Origin: Flavisolibacter amylovorans
GTDB lineage: Bacteria; Bacteroidota; Bacteroidia; Chitinophagales; Chitinophagaceae
Direction: 5' to 3'
NCBI RefSeq assembly: GCF_039541815.1
Contig: NZ_BAABGY010000014.1
Span: 129,188-193,187, forward strand
Length of the DNA: 64,000 bases
Under the pieces are notes generated by a model. The model saw nothing but the letters and a program-made list of their open reading frames with translations. It did no database searches and was not told the DNA's origin. Shown piece by piece: positions 9,117 through 16,999 of the stretch. The position numbers and the translations under genes were made by a program. Positions within the stretch are counted from its first letter, which is position 1, and each line of letters begins with the position of its first letter.

Positions 9117-9159
9117 CTGTATAGCTGGAGCCTTATTGTTATACAATTTTGTTTTTGAA

Positions 9160-9175
9160 GTATACTTTATTGGTT
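9160..9175 (-). promoter_or_regulatory. Candidate operator upstream of HMA chaperone
   Basis: GTATACTTTATTGGTT on the plus strand, overlapping the copA stop codon. It matches 15 of 16 bases of the element at 11665-11680 upstream of copA, in the same orientation relative to the regulated gene. It is a candidate site for the AraC-type metal regulator encoded at 11680-12243. Confidence 0.6.
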
Positions 9176-11594
9176 ACAGGCGCGCCCATTTGAGTCGGAG
9201 GCTGTTGGCGACTACGCTCACACTACTTAAAGCCATTGCCGCACCAGCGATCATCGGGTTCAGCAGGAAGCCGTTGATAGGGTAAAGCAGACCGGCTGCA
9301 ATCGGGATGCCGATCAGGTTGTAGATAAAGGCCCAAAACAAGTTCTGGCGGATTGTGCGCACGGTAAGCCTGGAGAGCCTCAGCGCTGTTGGAATGCGCT
9401 CTAGGTCAGAGCTGATCAGCGTCATTTTGGCCACATCCATCGCGATGTCACTACCCTTACCCATAGCAATGCTCACATCGGCCTGGGCGAGGGCGTGGCT
9501 GTCGTTAATGCCGTCACCAACCATGGCAACTGTCTTCCCCTTCTGTTGCAGCTCTTTAACGAAGGCCGCTTTGTCTTGCGGGAGGGCTTCCCCCTTGAAG
9601 TGCTCGACACCGACCTGGCGGGCTACAGCGGCAGCTGTTTGCTGGTTGTCGCCCGTAAACAGGTAGACATCGATACCCAGGCTTCTAAGGCGCTGTACAG
9701 CGGCGACTGAGGAGGGTTTGATCGTATCGGCAATGGCGATCACGGCCAAGACCTGACCTGCAGTCGCAAAATAGATGACGGTTCGTGCCTCGGCCCGCTG
9801 CCGGTCGCTCCAGGCGGTTGCGGCTTCTGGCAGGGTGATCCCGGACTCCTGCAGCAGCTTCGCAGTGCCTGCGTAGTAGACCTTGCCTTCGAACACTCCT
9901 CGAACACCAGCACCAGTGATCGACTCCAGCCGCTCGATTGCTACCGGCCGGGCCGTGTTCTGGAGGCTCTTCACAATAGCCTCAGCGAGCGGGTGCTCCG
10001 ATGCGCTTTCCAGGCCAAATAAGACGTTTCTATGGCCTTGAGAGTCGTTGAGCCACAAAGTATCCACCACTTCCGGCTTACCGGCTGTAATGGTCCCTGT
10101 TTTGTCCAGAACGATGGCGTTTACTTTATGCGCGACCTCCAGTGCTTCTGCATCCTTGATCAGGATGCCCTGCTCGGCGCCCCGACCTACACCAACCATG
10201 ATCGCCGTGGGGGTTGCCAAGCCAAGCGCGCAGGGGCAGGCGATCACAAGCACCGTCACCAGGGCAAGCAATCCTTGAGTGAGTCCGTTCTCTCCACCGA
10301 GGACCCACCATGCTATGAAGGCTGCTACGGCGATCAAAATCACCACCGGCACGAAGATCCCGGCGATGCGGTCGACCAGCTTTTGCACAGGTGCTTTTGA
10401 CCCCTGCGCATCCTGTACGGCGCGGATGATCTGGGCCAGCAAGGTTTCGCCGCCTACTTTGTCGGCCTGGAACTGGAAACTCCCTTTCTGATTGATGGTA
10501 CCGGCGAAAACCTTTTCTCCCGTTTTCTTAGCAACGGGGACTGGTTCGCCAGAGATCATACTTTCATCCACGTAGGACTCCCCAGTGATCACGGTACCGT
10601 CTACGGCTACCTTTTCACCTGGCTTGACCAGGAGGGTATCGCCTACCGCTACCTTCTCAATCGGCATTTCCATCATGTGACCGCCCTCATGAACTACCGT
10701 AACTGTTTTCGGTTGAAGGCCCATGAGCTTTTTGATGGCTGAGGAGGTGGATGCTTTAGCTCCTTCCTCCAGGAGCTTCCCCAGCAGAATGAATGTTACG
10801 ACGACGGCCGCCGCTTCGAAATAAACGTGCGCGTGCAGGCCGCGGCTGTGCCAGAAAGCTGGATTTAAGGTGTTGAAGACGCTAAAAGCGTAGGCGATGC
10901 CGGTGCTGAGAGCTACCAGCGTGTCCATATTCGCCGAACGGTGCCTGGCCTGCTTCCAGGCATTGATGAAGAATTGCCGTCCGAAGAGGAGCACCACCGG
11001 GGTTGCCAGCGCCCACATGATGTAATTCGCGTGGGGCATGTTCATGAAGAACATCCCGATGATCACCAGCGGTACCGAAAGCAGAACCGACCAGATCGTA
11101 CGCTGACGCAGGGAACGGAGCTTTTCGCGGTGCAGATCCTCCAGGGCCTCTTTAGCTTCCTTTGAGTCTTCAATCATCAGGTCGAAACCGATGGACTGCA
11201 CGCTGGCCTTTAGCGCTTCTGGAGTAACTACCGTAGGAACATATTCCACCTTCACGGAGGAGTTGGCAAAGTTTACCGCAGCATCCACCACACCGACCTG
11301 GGCTTTGATCATCGACTCGGTGCTGCCAGCGCAGGAAGCGCAGCTCATTCCCGTTACCGGAAAGGTTTGGCGGATCGTTTCGACGTCGTAGCCGAGGCCA
11401 CGTATGGTCGTGACCGCTTTGGCCACAGCTTCCTCATCATCCGCTTTGAAAATAGCTTTGTGATTGTTGAGTTCCACATGGTGTTCCCGGATGCCAGGGA
11501 CAGTGGCAAGGCCCTTGTCGACGATCAGCGCGCAGTGCTCGCTCTCTACGCCAGCCAGGGGGAGTTCGATTGTATGATCAGTGTTTGTTGCCAT
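9174..11594 (-). CDS. copA: Cu(I)-exporting P-type ATPase
   Basis: Inner-membrane P1B-1 ATPase of 806 residues that exports Cu(I) using ATP. Two N-terminal HMA domains are present: the first (about residues 9-75) has lost its CxxC pair and keeps one Cys, the second has GMSCASC at 82-88. Then come the membrane CPC motif (ACPCALGLATP, about 450), the phosphorylation site DKTGT (about 496), the SEHPLAEA nucleotide-binding motif, GDGINDSHAL, and the final helix MALSSVSVVAN, whose MxxSS is the class IB-1 copper signature. The start is set at MATNTD (11594), close behind a promoter-like box. The regulator gene immediately upstream and chaperone gene downstream complete a copper export unit. Confidence 0.95.
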   Translation of the reverse strand: MATNTDHTIELPLAGVESEHCALIVDKGLATVPGIREHHVELNNHKAIFKADDEEAVAKAVTTIRGLGYDVETIRQTFPVTGMSCASCAGSTESMIKAQVGVVDAAVNFANSSVKVEYVPTVVTPEALKASVQSIGFDLMIEDSKEAKEALEDLHREKLRSLRQRTIWSVLLSVPLVIIGMFFMNMPHANYIMWALATPVVLLFGRQFFINAWKQARHRSANMDTLVALSTGIAYAFSVFNTLNPAFWHSRGLHAHVYFEAAAVVVTFILLGKLLEEGAKASTSSAIKKLMGLQPKTVTVVHEGGHMMEMPIEKVAVGDTLLVKPGEKVAVDGTVITGESYVDESMISGEPVPVAKKTGEKVFAGTINQKGSFQFQADKVGGETLLAQIIRAVQDAQGSKAPVQKLVDRIAGIFVPVVILIAVAAFIAWWVLGGENGLTQGLLALVTVLVIACPCALGLATPTAIMVGVGRGAEQGILIKDAEALEVAHKVNAIVLDKTGTITAGKPEVVDTLWLNDSQGHRNVLFGLESASEHPLAEAIVKSLQNTARPVAIERLESITGAGVRGVFEGKVYYAGTAKLLQESGITLPEAATAWSDRQRAEARTVIYFATAGQVLAVIAIADTIKPSSVAAVQRLRSLGIDVYLFTGDNQQTAAAVARQVGVEHFKGEALPQDKAAFVKELQQKGKTVAMVGDGINDSHALAQADVSIAMGKGSDIAMDVAKMTLISSDLERIPTALRLSRLTVRTIRQNLFWAFIYNLIGIPIAAGLLYPINGFLLNPMIAGAAMALSSVSVVANSLRLKWARL

Positions 11595-11613
11595 AACGAT
11601 GGATTTGATCACA

Positions 11614-11621
11614 CAAAGGTG
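11614..11621 (-). promoter_or_regulatory. -7-like promoter box of copA
   Basis: Minus-strand CACCTTTG, 19 nt before the copA ATG. No TTG -33 element is at the normal distance, consistent with an activator-dependent promoter. Confidence 0.5.
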
Positions 11622-11664
11622 GCACCAACAAAGGCCCCTGCTGTTACATCCTCATGGCTAACTT

Positions 11665-11680
11665 GTATACTTAATTGGTT
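11665..11680 (-). promoter_or_regulatory. Candidate operator upstream of copA
   Basis: GTATACTTAATTGGTT on the plus strand, touching the regulator's stop codon. It lies 43 bp upstream of the copA -7-like box, the same spacing as the twin site at 9160-9175. Confidence 0.6.
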
Positions 11681-12243
11681 CAAACGACATCATCCAAAGA
11701 ACGTCGCAACGAGGTGCCCCGATCTTTGAACTGGCTGGGCGTCATGCCGGTGACCTTCTTAAACTGGCTGGAAAGGTGCTGGGTGCTACTGTAGCCGAGT
11801 CGCCAAGCGATCTCACTTAGGGTGTGCTCACCGTAGATCAGCCACTCCTTGGCCTTCTCAATTTTCTGAAGGATAAAGTATTGCTCCAGCGTCACGCCCT
11901 CCACTTCGGAGAAAAGTCGGCTCAGGTTGGAGTAATCTTTATGAACGGCAGCAGTGAGGTACTTCGACATGCTGAAATGTTCCTCGATGCTTCCTGATTG
12001 AACCTTTTCCAGGAGCAGTGTCTTTAGGCGGTCGATAAGCTGCTTCTTCTGGTCGTCCAGTAACTCGAAGCCCACCTGCGCCAGCGCTTCAGAAAACCGC
12101 TGCAGGGTTTCTGGTTGGGGAGCAATGGCCAGATCGACCTCACCAAGCCTGACGGCACTGGCCTGCATCCCATGCTGGGACAAGAGCTGCTCTACGGACA
12201 TAATGCAGCGCGGACAAACCATATTTTTGATCATCAACTTCAT
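11680..12243 (-). CDS. AraC-family regulator with N-terminal HMA-like metal-sensing domain
   Basis: 187-residue transcription factor. Residues 1-70 resemble an HMA fold with the ligand pair MVCPRC (C9, C12) and typical spacing (MKLMIKNMVCPRCIMSVEQLL). A linker leads to a C-terminal AraC double helix-turn-helix (HTLSEIAWRLGYSSTQHLSSQFKKVTGMTPSQF). The fusion suggests direct Cu(I) sensing by the chaperone-like domain, coupled to DNA binding. It lies directly upstream of copA on the same strand, separated by a spacer holding the candidate operator. Its own promoter is the best canonical one in the window and carries a perfect palindrome between the two promoter elements. The metal identity is inferred from the neighbours. 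Confidence 0.9.
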   Translation of the reverse strand: MKLMIKNMVCPRCIMSVEQLLSQHGMQASAVRLGEVDLAIAPQPETLQRFSEALAQVGFELLDDQKKQLIDRLKTLLLEKVQSGSIEEHFSMSKYLTAAVHKDYSNLSRLFSEVEGVTLEQYFILQKIEKAKEWLIYGEHTLSEIAWRLGYSSTQHLSSQFKKVTGMTPSQFKDRGTSLRRSLDDVV

Positions 12244-12262
12244 GGATAGACTCTAACCAATA

Positions 12263-12293
12263 CAAAAGTAGTGACACTGCAGTGTCTGGACAA
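12263..12293 (-). promoter_or_regulatory. Canonical Bacteroidota promoter of the AraC-HMA regulator
   Basis: On the minus strand: TTG (12291-12293), 20-nt spacer, TACTTTTG (12263-12270), matching TTG-N17-23-TAnnTTTG. The start codon is 20 nt further. Confidence 0.7.
12273..12286. promoter_or_regulatory. Perfect 14-bp palindrome between -33 and -7 elements
   Basis: GACACTGCAGTGTC lies inside the spacer of the regulator promoter, where a bound dimer would block RNA polymerase. It is a candidate operator for autorepression or for another regulator. Confidence 0.6.
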
Positions 12294-12346
12294 TTGGTCA
12301 CACCAGAAATGGAAAGGCAGCTCTTGACTGTACGAGAAAAATTATC

Positions 12347-12371
12347 AAAAGAGCCTATTTGATCTCAGGCT
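12347..12371 (-). terminator. Weak terminator-like hairpin after the Clp-fold protease gene
   Basis: Stem AGCCT (12352-12356) with AGGCT (12367-12371), followed on the minus strand by CTTTT. Only five base pairs, so low confidence. Confidence 0.35.
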
Positions 12372-12412
12372 ATTTTGTTCAAATCTCACTTCATCTAGCT
12401 AAATATCCATTC

Positions 12413-13363
12413 TTAGGACGATAACCCGACGACTTTCAACCCGCTTGAAACATTGCCGACGTAAGTAAAATGCCGGTCGTGTCTTTTTAAAATTTGTAAG
12501 GTCATCCGATCAAATAAATCGTAGACTTCACTTCCGAACTGATATTCAGATGTATGTTTTCTGACAATAGTACTTCCGAGTAACTTTGTTGCTTCATCGA
12601 TATCTATGACAAAGTCGTGGTCCTTATAATGATAGACCAATTTTCCTGCAACACTCTGCACCGTTTCTTCAGCAGCAACTTCTTTGGTACCAAGTAACCT
12701 CTCAGCATATTGAACGGCTGATTCGGAAACGCGTTCAAAGTACCCAAGTTGGTTCGGCTCTAATTTGTTGGTCAAATACTGAGCGAACATTGAGGCGGAT
12801 CCCGGATGTTGGCATACTAATTTGGCAATATATTCTAAGGAATGGCCGACCCCCAATGCAGGCCAGCTCTCTGTTTCTCCTAGAAGTTTAATTTGAGGAT
12901 CAATCGGCCCTAACTCACTTAGCATTCCCATATGAATCTCATCTGCACCAAGAGAAAGAAGTGTGGCTGCAGACTTAGCTTTACGGGGAACTGTAACGCA
13001 GAATTTCTGTTTTGTTTTCTTTTTGCAGGTCTGACTGATTAGATAAGCCGGCTCAATAGAACCACCAATACTATGCAGCACCAACAAAAGATCCTTTTCT
13101 TCGGAGAATTGATTTAAAGCTTGGTATATAGTGTTTGCTTCCCATGATGAAATCAGGGTAAACTCGTCAAATAGGAATAAGACATTGTAATTTGGGACAA
13201 AACGTTGCGTTAGCTGAAGCAGGTGTTTTTCTACTTCTCTTTGCATCCCCTCCTGATCCAAGTCTTCACATAATGCTTCAATATGGTCATGCTTTGCCAA
13301 ATTATAAGCGAAAGCCCCTTTTTCAGGGGCACTTTCGCTTAACTGAGAATGGGTTTGACTCAT
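12413..13363 (-). CDS. SDH_sah / Clp-fold serine protease-like protein
   Basis: 316-residue cytosolic protein of the serine dehydrogenase proteinase (SDH_sah) family, which has a ClpP/SppA-like crotonase fold. The conserved core is visible: LLLVLHSIGGSIEPAYLIS (oxyanion GG motif) followed by VPRKAKSAATLLSLGADEIHMG, with the Ser-Ala-Ala stretch expected to hold the nucleophile, and then SELGPIDPQ. The N-terminal 60 residues and C-terminal 100 residues are not recognised. It lies 14 bp downstream of a GRDP-like gene and they probably form an operon. The first codons encode a strong hairpin (13306-13340). Proteolytic activity is inferred; the substrate is unknown. Confidence 0.8.
   Translation of the reverse strand: MSQTHSQLSESAPEKGAFAYNLAKHDHIEALCEDLDQEGMQREVEKHLLQLTQRFVPNYNVLFLFDEFTLISSWEANTIYQALNQFSEEKDLLLVLHSIGGSIEPAYLISQTCKKKTKQKFCVTVPRKAKSAATLLSLGADEIHMGMLSELGPIDPQIKLLGETESWPALGVGHSLEYIAKLVCQHPGSASMFAQYLTNKLEPNQLGYFERVSESAVQYAERLLGTKEVAAEETVQSVAGKLVYHYKDHDFVIDIDEATKLLGSTIVRKHTSEYQFGSEVYDLFDRMTLQILKRHDRHFTYVGNVSSGLKVVGLSS
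13306..13340 (-). other. Strong hairpin within the 5' coding region of the protease gene
   Basis: AAGCGAAA (13306-13313) pairs with TTTCGCTT (13333-13340), and GCCCCT (13314-13319) with AGGGGC (13325-13330), with a 2-nt bulge and a 5-nt loop. It lies about 24-58 nt after the start codon and resembles the GC-stem terminators used elsewhere in this genome, but without a long T tract. Confidence 0.55.
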
Positions 13364-13377
13364 CTATATTGTCTTTA

Positions 13378-13845
13378 TTAACGACACTTCATCGGCTTAC
13401 ATGCCGTGCGGCATTTAGGCGCCTTGCACTTCGGAGCTTCGCCCACATAGTCGATTCCAAAATGTTTCCTATAAAGCACTTTTGTTTCCTCAAACGCAGT
13501 ATTTAAATTTTCGGCGTCTTGCTCCCCGTTCATGCCAAAATATGGATAGTGATGAAGAAAATATCCGAAAATCGACTCGCAATCGTCGGCATATTTAGCT
13601 GTGTCCAGGATATGTTGATGCCAGAACATATCAATGGCTTTATTAGGAACCACTTCCAAATTCGGGTACGTCCGTTTTAGGGAAAGGAAGCGTTTATATT
13701 CTATTTCCGCATCTTCACACTGTTTTTTTGTCCAGCCTTGTCCCTCTTCCTTGTCCTGCAATTTCATTTTGATCATTGAAAAATCCAATTGATCAATATC
13801 GTTCATAAATAATACCTCTGGTTGGTATGCTACTAACAGTTCCAT
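13378..13845 (-). CDS. Glycine-rich-domain-protein-like (GRDP) protein with Cys-rich tail
   Basis: 155-residue protein. The conserved GRDP-like core is NKAIDMFWHQHILDT followed by YADDC and FGYFLHHYPYFGM, known from plant GRDP proteins and bacterial relatives of unknown function. The His/Trp clusters suggest a buried metal or binding site. The C-terminus is a short basic Cys-rich tail (KCKAPKCR then ACKPMKCR) with four Cys in 17 residues, which looks like a metal-binding or disulfide-forming appendage. It sits 14 bp upstream of the Clp-fold protease gene and is likely cotranscribed. Confidence 0.7.
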   Translation of the reverse strand: MELLVAYQPEVLFMNDIDQLDFSMIKMKLQDKEEGQGWTKKQCEDAEIEYKRFLSLKRTYPNLEVVPNKAIDMFWHQHILDTAKYADDCESIFGYFLHHYPYFGMNGEQDAENLNTAFEETKVLYRKHFGIDYVGEAPKCKAPKCRTACKPMKCR

Positions 13846-14017
13846 GATTATTCTTTTAAATTATTTTGTTTATCAATTTCCATGCATAACACCGCCGAGA
13901 TAGGTTGTCACACATAGCGCTTCGTTACTAAGATAAATAGAAAATGGGGACTGCCGAGCTTCATTGCTAATGTGAAAAATAATTTCAGAGATTTAATATA
14001 TTAGCACAAACCACTTC

Positions 14018-14587
14018 ATGGCTCTAAATGTCCGAATTGACTTTGATCGTGAATTTAATTTTACTGAGATATCCGAAGATTTTCGCAACGGGGTTTTCCC
14101 TACTGAGTTAATTGACGGGCATTCCGTGCCACTGAAAGTCGAAATACATAACGAGGAGATGGAATTTCTTCCTAACGTTTACAATCTGGCGTTCGGACCG
14201 ATGGATGCAAGAGGTGGCATTGATGATAAAGTCCAGCTTACACATAAAGATTATTCAGCCGTATTCTCAACAATAATGTTTGAAGCATTGGGCTACCTCC
14301 GTAAGAACCCCGACCACTTTTTGGGAGTCGACGGATCGAATAATGAAAGGGCAGCCTTATACCACTTCCTTTTGAAAGTCAACTACGACTACCTAGATCA
14401 ATTCTTCGAATTTTTTGGCATCAAGTATTATGTCAGAATCACCCGCTTTGGCAAGACGCAATATGAAAATCCATTTGATTTTCAAGACATTATGCCTGTT
14501 CCAATTCGCATCAACAAGAATGACCCACGGCCCAGGCCTATGTTTAACTATTTCGTTTTTGGGCTTAAAAAGGAACAGCAGGCCTGA
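14018..14587 (+). CDS. DUF6934 family protein
   Basis: 189-residue cytosolic protein matching the Bacteroidota DUF6934 pattern: VYNLAFGP, a DKVQLTHKDYSAVFSTIMFEAL stretch of strands and helix (about 70-92), GVDGSNNERAALYHFLLKVNYDYL and KYYVRITRFG. No catalytic function is known to me. A 53-residue basic, helical ORF follows 53 bp downstream, and a terminator ends the pair. This small-gene plus larger-gene arrangement is reminiscent of toxin-antitoxin or anti-phage two-gene modules, but that is inference. Confidence 0.75.
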   Translation: MALNVRIDFDREFNFTEISEDFRNGVFPTELIDGHSVPLKVEIHNEEMEFLPNVYNLAFGPMDARGGIDDKVQLTHKDYSAVFSTIMFEALGYLRKNPDHFLGVDGSNNERAALYHFLLKVNYDYLDQFFEFFGIKYYVRITRFGKTQYENPFDFQDIMPVPIRINKNDPRPRPMFNYFVFGLKKEQQA

Positions 14588-14640
14588 ATTTTGTATATTT
14601 TACTAATAATAATTATTAGAAATAGTAATAACTTTATCCT

Positions 14641-14802
14641 GTGGAAAAGAAACTTCAACAAAAGTTAGAGGCCCTGCAGAAACAAGCTCAGGGAAATGGC
14701 AAGGTTACTCATTCAACCCGTCGTAACCGCTCTTCTTTGTCTCAAATCATCAAGACAAAAGAGCAAGCCGACCGATTCATGAAATTGCTCAAGTCTGCTT
14801 AA
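14641..14802 (+). CDS. Small basic protein partner of DUF6934 (53 aa)
   Basis: GTG-started ORF of 53 residues: MEKKLQQKLEALQKQ at the N-terminus (helical, charged), a basic Ser/Arg middle (HSTRRNRSSLSQI) and KTKEQADRFMKLLKSA at the end. It is followed at 19 bp by a strong terminator, which supports a real transcript end here. Its composition fits a small DNA- or protein-binding helical peptide. The GTG start is the only plausible start; no ATG precedes it in frame. Function unknown. Confidence 0.6.
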   Translation: MEKKLQQKLEALQKQAQGNGKVTHSTRRNRSSLSQIIKTKEQADRFMKLLKSA

Positions 14803-14821
14803 TTATAATAACTTTTATTCG

Positions 14822-14845
14822 AAGCCTGCTTAATGCAGGCTTTTT
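14822..14845 (+). terminator. Terminator of the DUF6934 pair
   Basis: Stem AAGCCTGC (14822-14829) with GCAGGCTT (14835-14842), loop TTAAT, then TTTTTGTTTT. Confidence 0.85.
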
Positions 14846-15011
14846 GTTTTTCACCAATCGCCAGACTTCGATCTCTATCGTTCTTGCCGGCGGCATAAAT
14901 GAAAATATTGGCATGATTGGCTAAATTTACAATAGAGCCCTGCAATTTGGAGTTGCTTAAAATAGATTTCAGTATATGTAACCCGCTCGCCCACCTATCA
15001 TTCGTCCCACA

Positions 15012-15845
15012 ATGGTAACACGTAAACACCTAACGCTACTGCTCGCGGCATTCATAAGCACCATCGGTGTTTCGTGCGAGAAAAGCGCAGAAGCGCCCGC
15101 CACTCCTGGCACGCCGGCCGAATCTGACCTGGTGCCGCTTACCATAGAATTCGACAACATCATCGGGGGGCAAAACCTCTTTTTAAACGCCGTAACCTAT
15201 ACAAATGGCACCGGTGAGGCCTTTACGGTTTCGCGCTTCCAGTACTTCATCTCCAACATCAGCCTGGTAAAGACCGACGGCACCCGCTACACCGTACCCC
15301 AGGATAGCAGCTATTTCCTCATTCGGGAACATATACCCGACTCGCGGTACTGCCGGTTGCGCGTACCGGCAGGCGAATACCGGGAGCTTCGCTTCACTGT
15401 TGGCGTGGACAGCCTCAGGAGCACTATGGACATTTCGCGCCGTACCGGCGTGCTCGACCCTGCCGGAAGCATGGACGATGGTATGTACTGGGGATGGAAC
15501 AGCGGATACATTTTCATGAAGCTGGAGGGACTGTCTCCCACAGCACCGGTTGACCCAAGCGGGCAAAATAAGTTCCGATACCACGTCGGCGGCTTTGGCG
15601 GTTACTCGGCACCCACTATCAATAATATCAAACCCATCACTTTTGACTTGAGTGTGGCCGGGAACGCCCGTCCCCGCTCCGGGCGAAATGTCAACATCCA
15701 CTTCGTGGTGGATGCCATGAAGGTCTTTGACGGCCCGACCCCGGTAAGCATTGCAGCCAATCCCAGCGTCATGTTCAGTGATTTCAGCCAGACGGTGGCC
15801 AACAATTATGTTCAGGCGTTCCGGCACGATCATACCGAAAACTAA
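15012..15845 (+). CDS. mbnP: MbnP family lipoprotein
   Basis: 277-residue lipoprotein (signal peptide ending VSC, lipobox Cys near 22) with the MbnP domain: VSRFQYFISNISLV, PAGEYRELRFTVGVDS, the Trp-rich MYWGWNSGYIFMKLEG (W160, W162) and FRYHVGGF. In methanotrophs, MbnP is the partner of the di-heme enzyme MbnH, which oxidises a Trp of the WxW region to kynurenine and creates a copper site. Here mbnH follows 8 bp downstream, so the pair is intact, and a TonB receptor gene completes the operon. Copper acquisition or handling is the likely role. No methanobactin precursor gene was seen nearby. Confidence 0.9.
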   Translation: MVTRKHLTLLLAAFISTIGVSCEKSAEAPATPGTPAESDLVPLTIEFDNIIGGQNLFLNAVTYTNGTGEAFTVSRFQYFISNISLVKTDGTRYTVPQDSSYFLIREHIPDSRYCRLRVPAGEYRELRFTVGVDSLRSTMDISRRTGVLDPAGSMDDGMYWGWNSGYIFMKLEGLSPTAPVDPSGQNKFRYHVGGFGGYSAPTINNIKPITFDLSVAGNARPRSGRNVNIHFVVDAMKVFDGPTPVSIAANPSVMFSDFSQTVANNYVQAFRHDHTEN

Positions 15846-15853
15846 ATCCGCCC

Positions 15854-16864
15854 ATGCAACGGCGCTATATCCTTTTTTGCACAGCTTTTATGCTACTCCT
15901 CTCCTGCTCAAAGGAGGTGTTGGAGGCATTTGGCGGCTTCCGGAATCCGGCGCATTTTCCGGAACCGGCTTACCGTTTTGAAAATAACGGCGTCACCCAG
16001 GCAGGCTTCGAGCTCGGACGAAAGCTATTTTATGAGCCGCGCCTTTCTCGGAACAACAGCATTTCCTGCGGTAGTTGCCATATCCAATCCGCTGCATTTA
16101 CCCAACACGGTCATGACGTAAGCCACGGAATCGACGATCGCCTCGGCCGCCGCAATTCACAGGCAATTATGAACCTCGCCTGGTCGCCGACCTTTATGTG
16201 GGACGGGGGCATCTTCGATCTCGACTTCCAGCCGATAGCACCGATCACGAACCATGTGGAAATGGACGAATCCATAGATAACATATTGGTGAAGCTCCGG
16301 TCACATCCCGATTATCCTGCACTTTTTAAAAAGGCATTTGGCTCCGATGAAATTAGCACGGCCCGGACGATGAAGGCGCTGTCTCAGTTCATGGTCATGT
16401 GTGTCAGTGCCGATGCTCGGTACGATAGCGTTGTGCGGGGGCTATCCGCTTTCTCTCCCATTGAGGAGGCCGGGTATGCGATCTTCAAGCAGAAATGCGC
16501 TTCATGCCACAAAGAGCCGCTATTTACGGACCATAGCTTCCGGAATAACGGCCTGGCGATTGGCCTTAACGGAGATGAAGGACGTGCCGAAGTCACCTTG
16601 AATCCATCAGACCGGTTCCGGTTTAAAGTTCCCAGCCTCCGAAACGTTGAATTCACAGCCCCTTACATGCATGACGGCCGCTTTGTGACCTTAGACGCCG
16701 TCCTCAACCACTATGCAGGTGGTGTTCAACAAACACCCAATGTCGACAGCCTGGTTAGAAATGGAATTGCCCTGACACCAGAAGAAAAGACGAACCTGCT
16801 TGCATTCCTGCGCACGTTGAGCGACCGGAAGTTCTTAGCGAACCAATCGTTGTCGGAGCAATAA
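15854..16864 (+). CDS. mbnH: MbnH-like di-heme cytochrome c peroxidase family enzyme
   Basis: 336-residue periplasmic di-heme c protein of the MauG/CcpA superfamily. It has a signal peptide with lipobox-like LLLSC, then heme-binding CGSCH (C72-H76) and CASCH (C215-H219), plus RFKVPSLRNVEFTAPYMHDGRF, the conserved block around the second heme. MbnH uses a bis-Fe(IV)-type state to oxidise Trp on MbnP. Order and spacing (8 bp) with mbnP are as in known MbnPH loci. The alternative reading is a generic cytochrome c peroxidase, but the mbnP partner argues for MbnH. Confidence 0.88.
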   Translation: MQRRYILFCTAFMLLLSCSKEVLEAFGGFRNPAHFPEPAYRFENNGVTQAGFELGRKLFYEPRLSRNNSISCGSCHIQSAAFTQHGHDVSHGIDDRLGRRNSQAIMNLAWSPTFMWDGGIFDLDFQPIAPITNHVEMDESIDNILVKLRSHPDYPALFKKAFGSDEISTARTMKALSQFMVMCVSADARYDSVVRGLSAFSPIEEAGYAIFKQKCASCHKEPLFTDHSFRNNGLAIGLNGDEGRAEVTLNPSDRFRFKVPSLRNVEFTAPYMHDGRFVTLDAVLNHYAGGVQQTPNVDSLVRNGIALTPEEKTNLLAFLRTLSDRKFLANQSLSEQ

Positions 16865-16999
16865 GGTGGGCTTCGCGCAAAGCAAGCTTCGGAGTCAGAC
16901 GTCTGGCTAGGATTTTCCTTTATCGAAATACTTTTTCCCGAATTCGAAATAGACGACCTGAAAGCTCGTCGACATTTGCGGGCTTAAACGAACCGCTTA

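Noticed and set aside
14799..15029. Minus-strand frame with CYHCG
   Set aside because: It runs through the DUF6934-pair terminator and into the mbnP start region; no promoter or homology.
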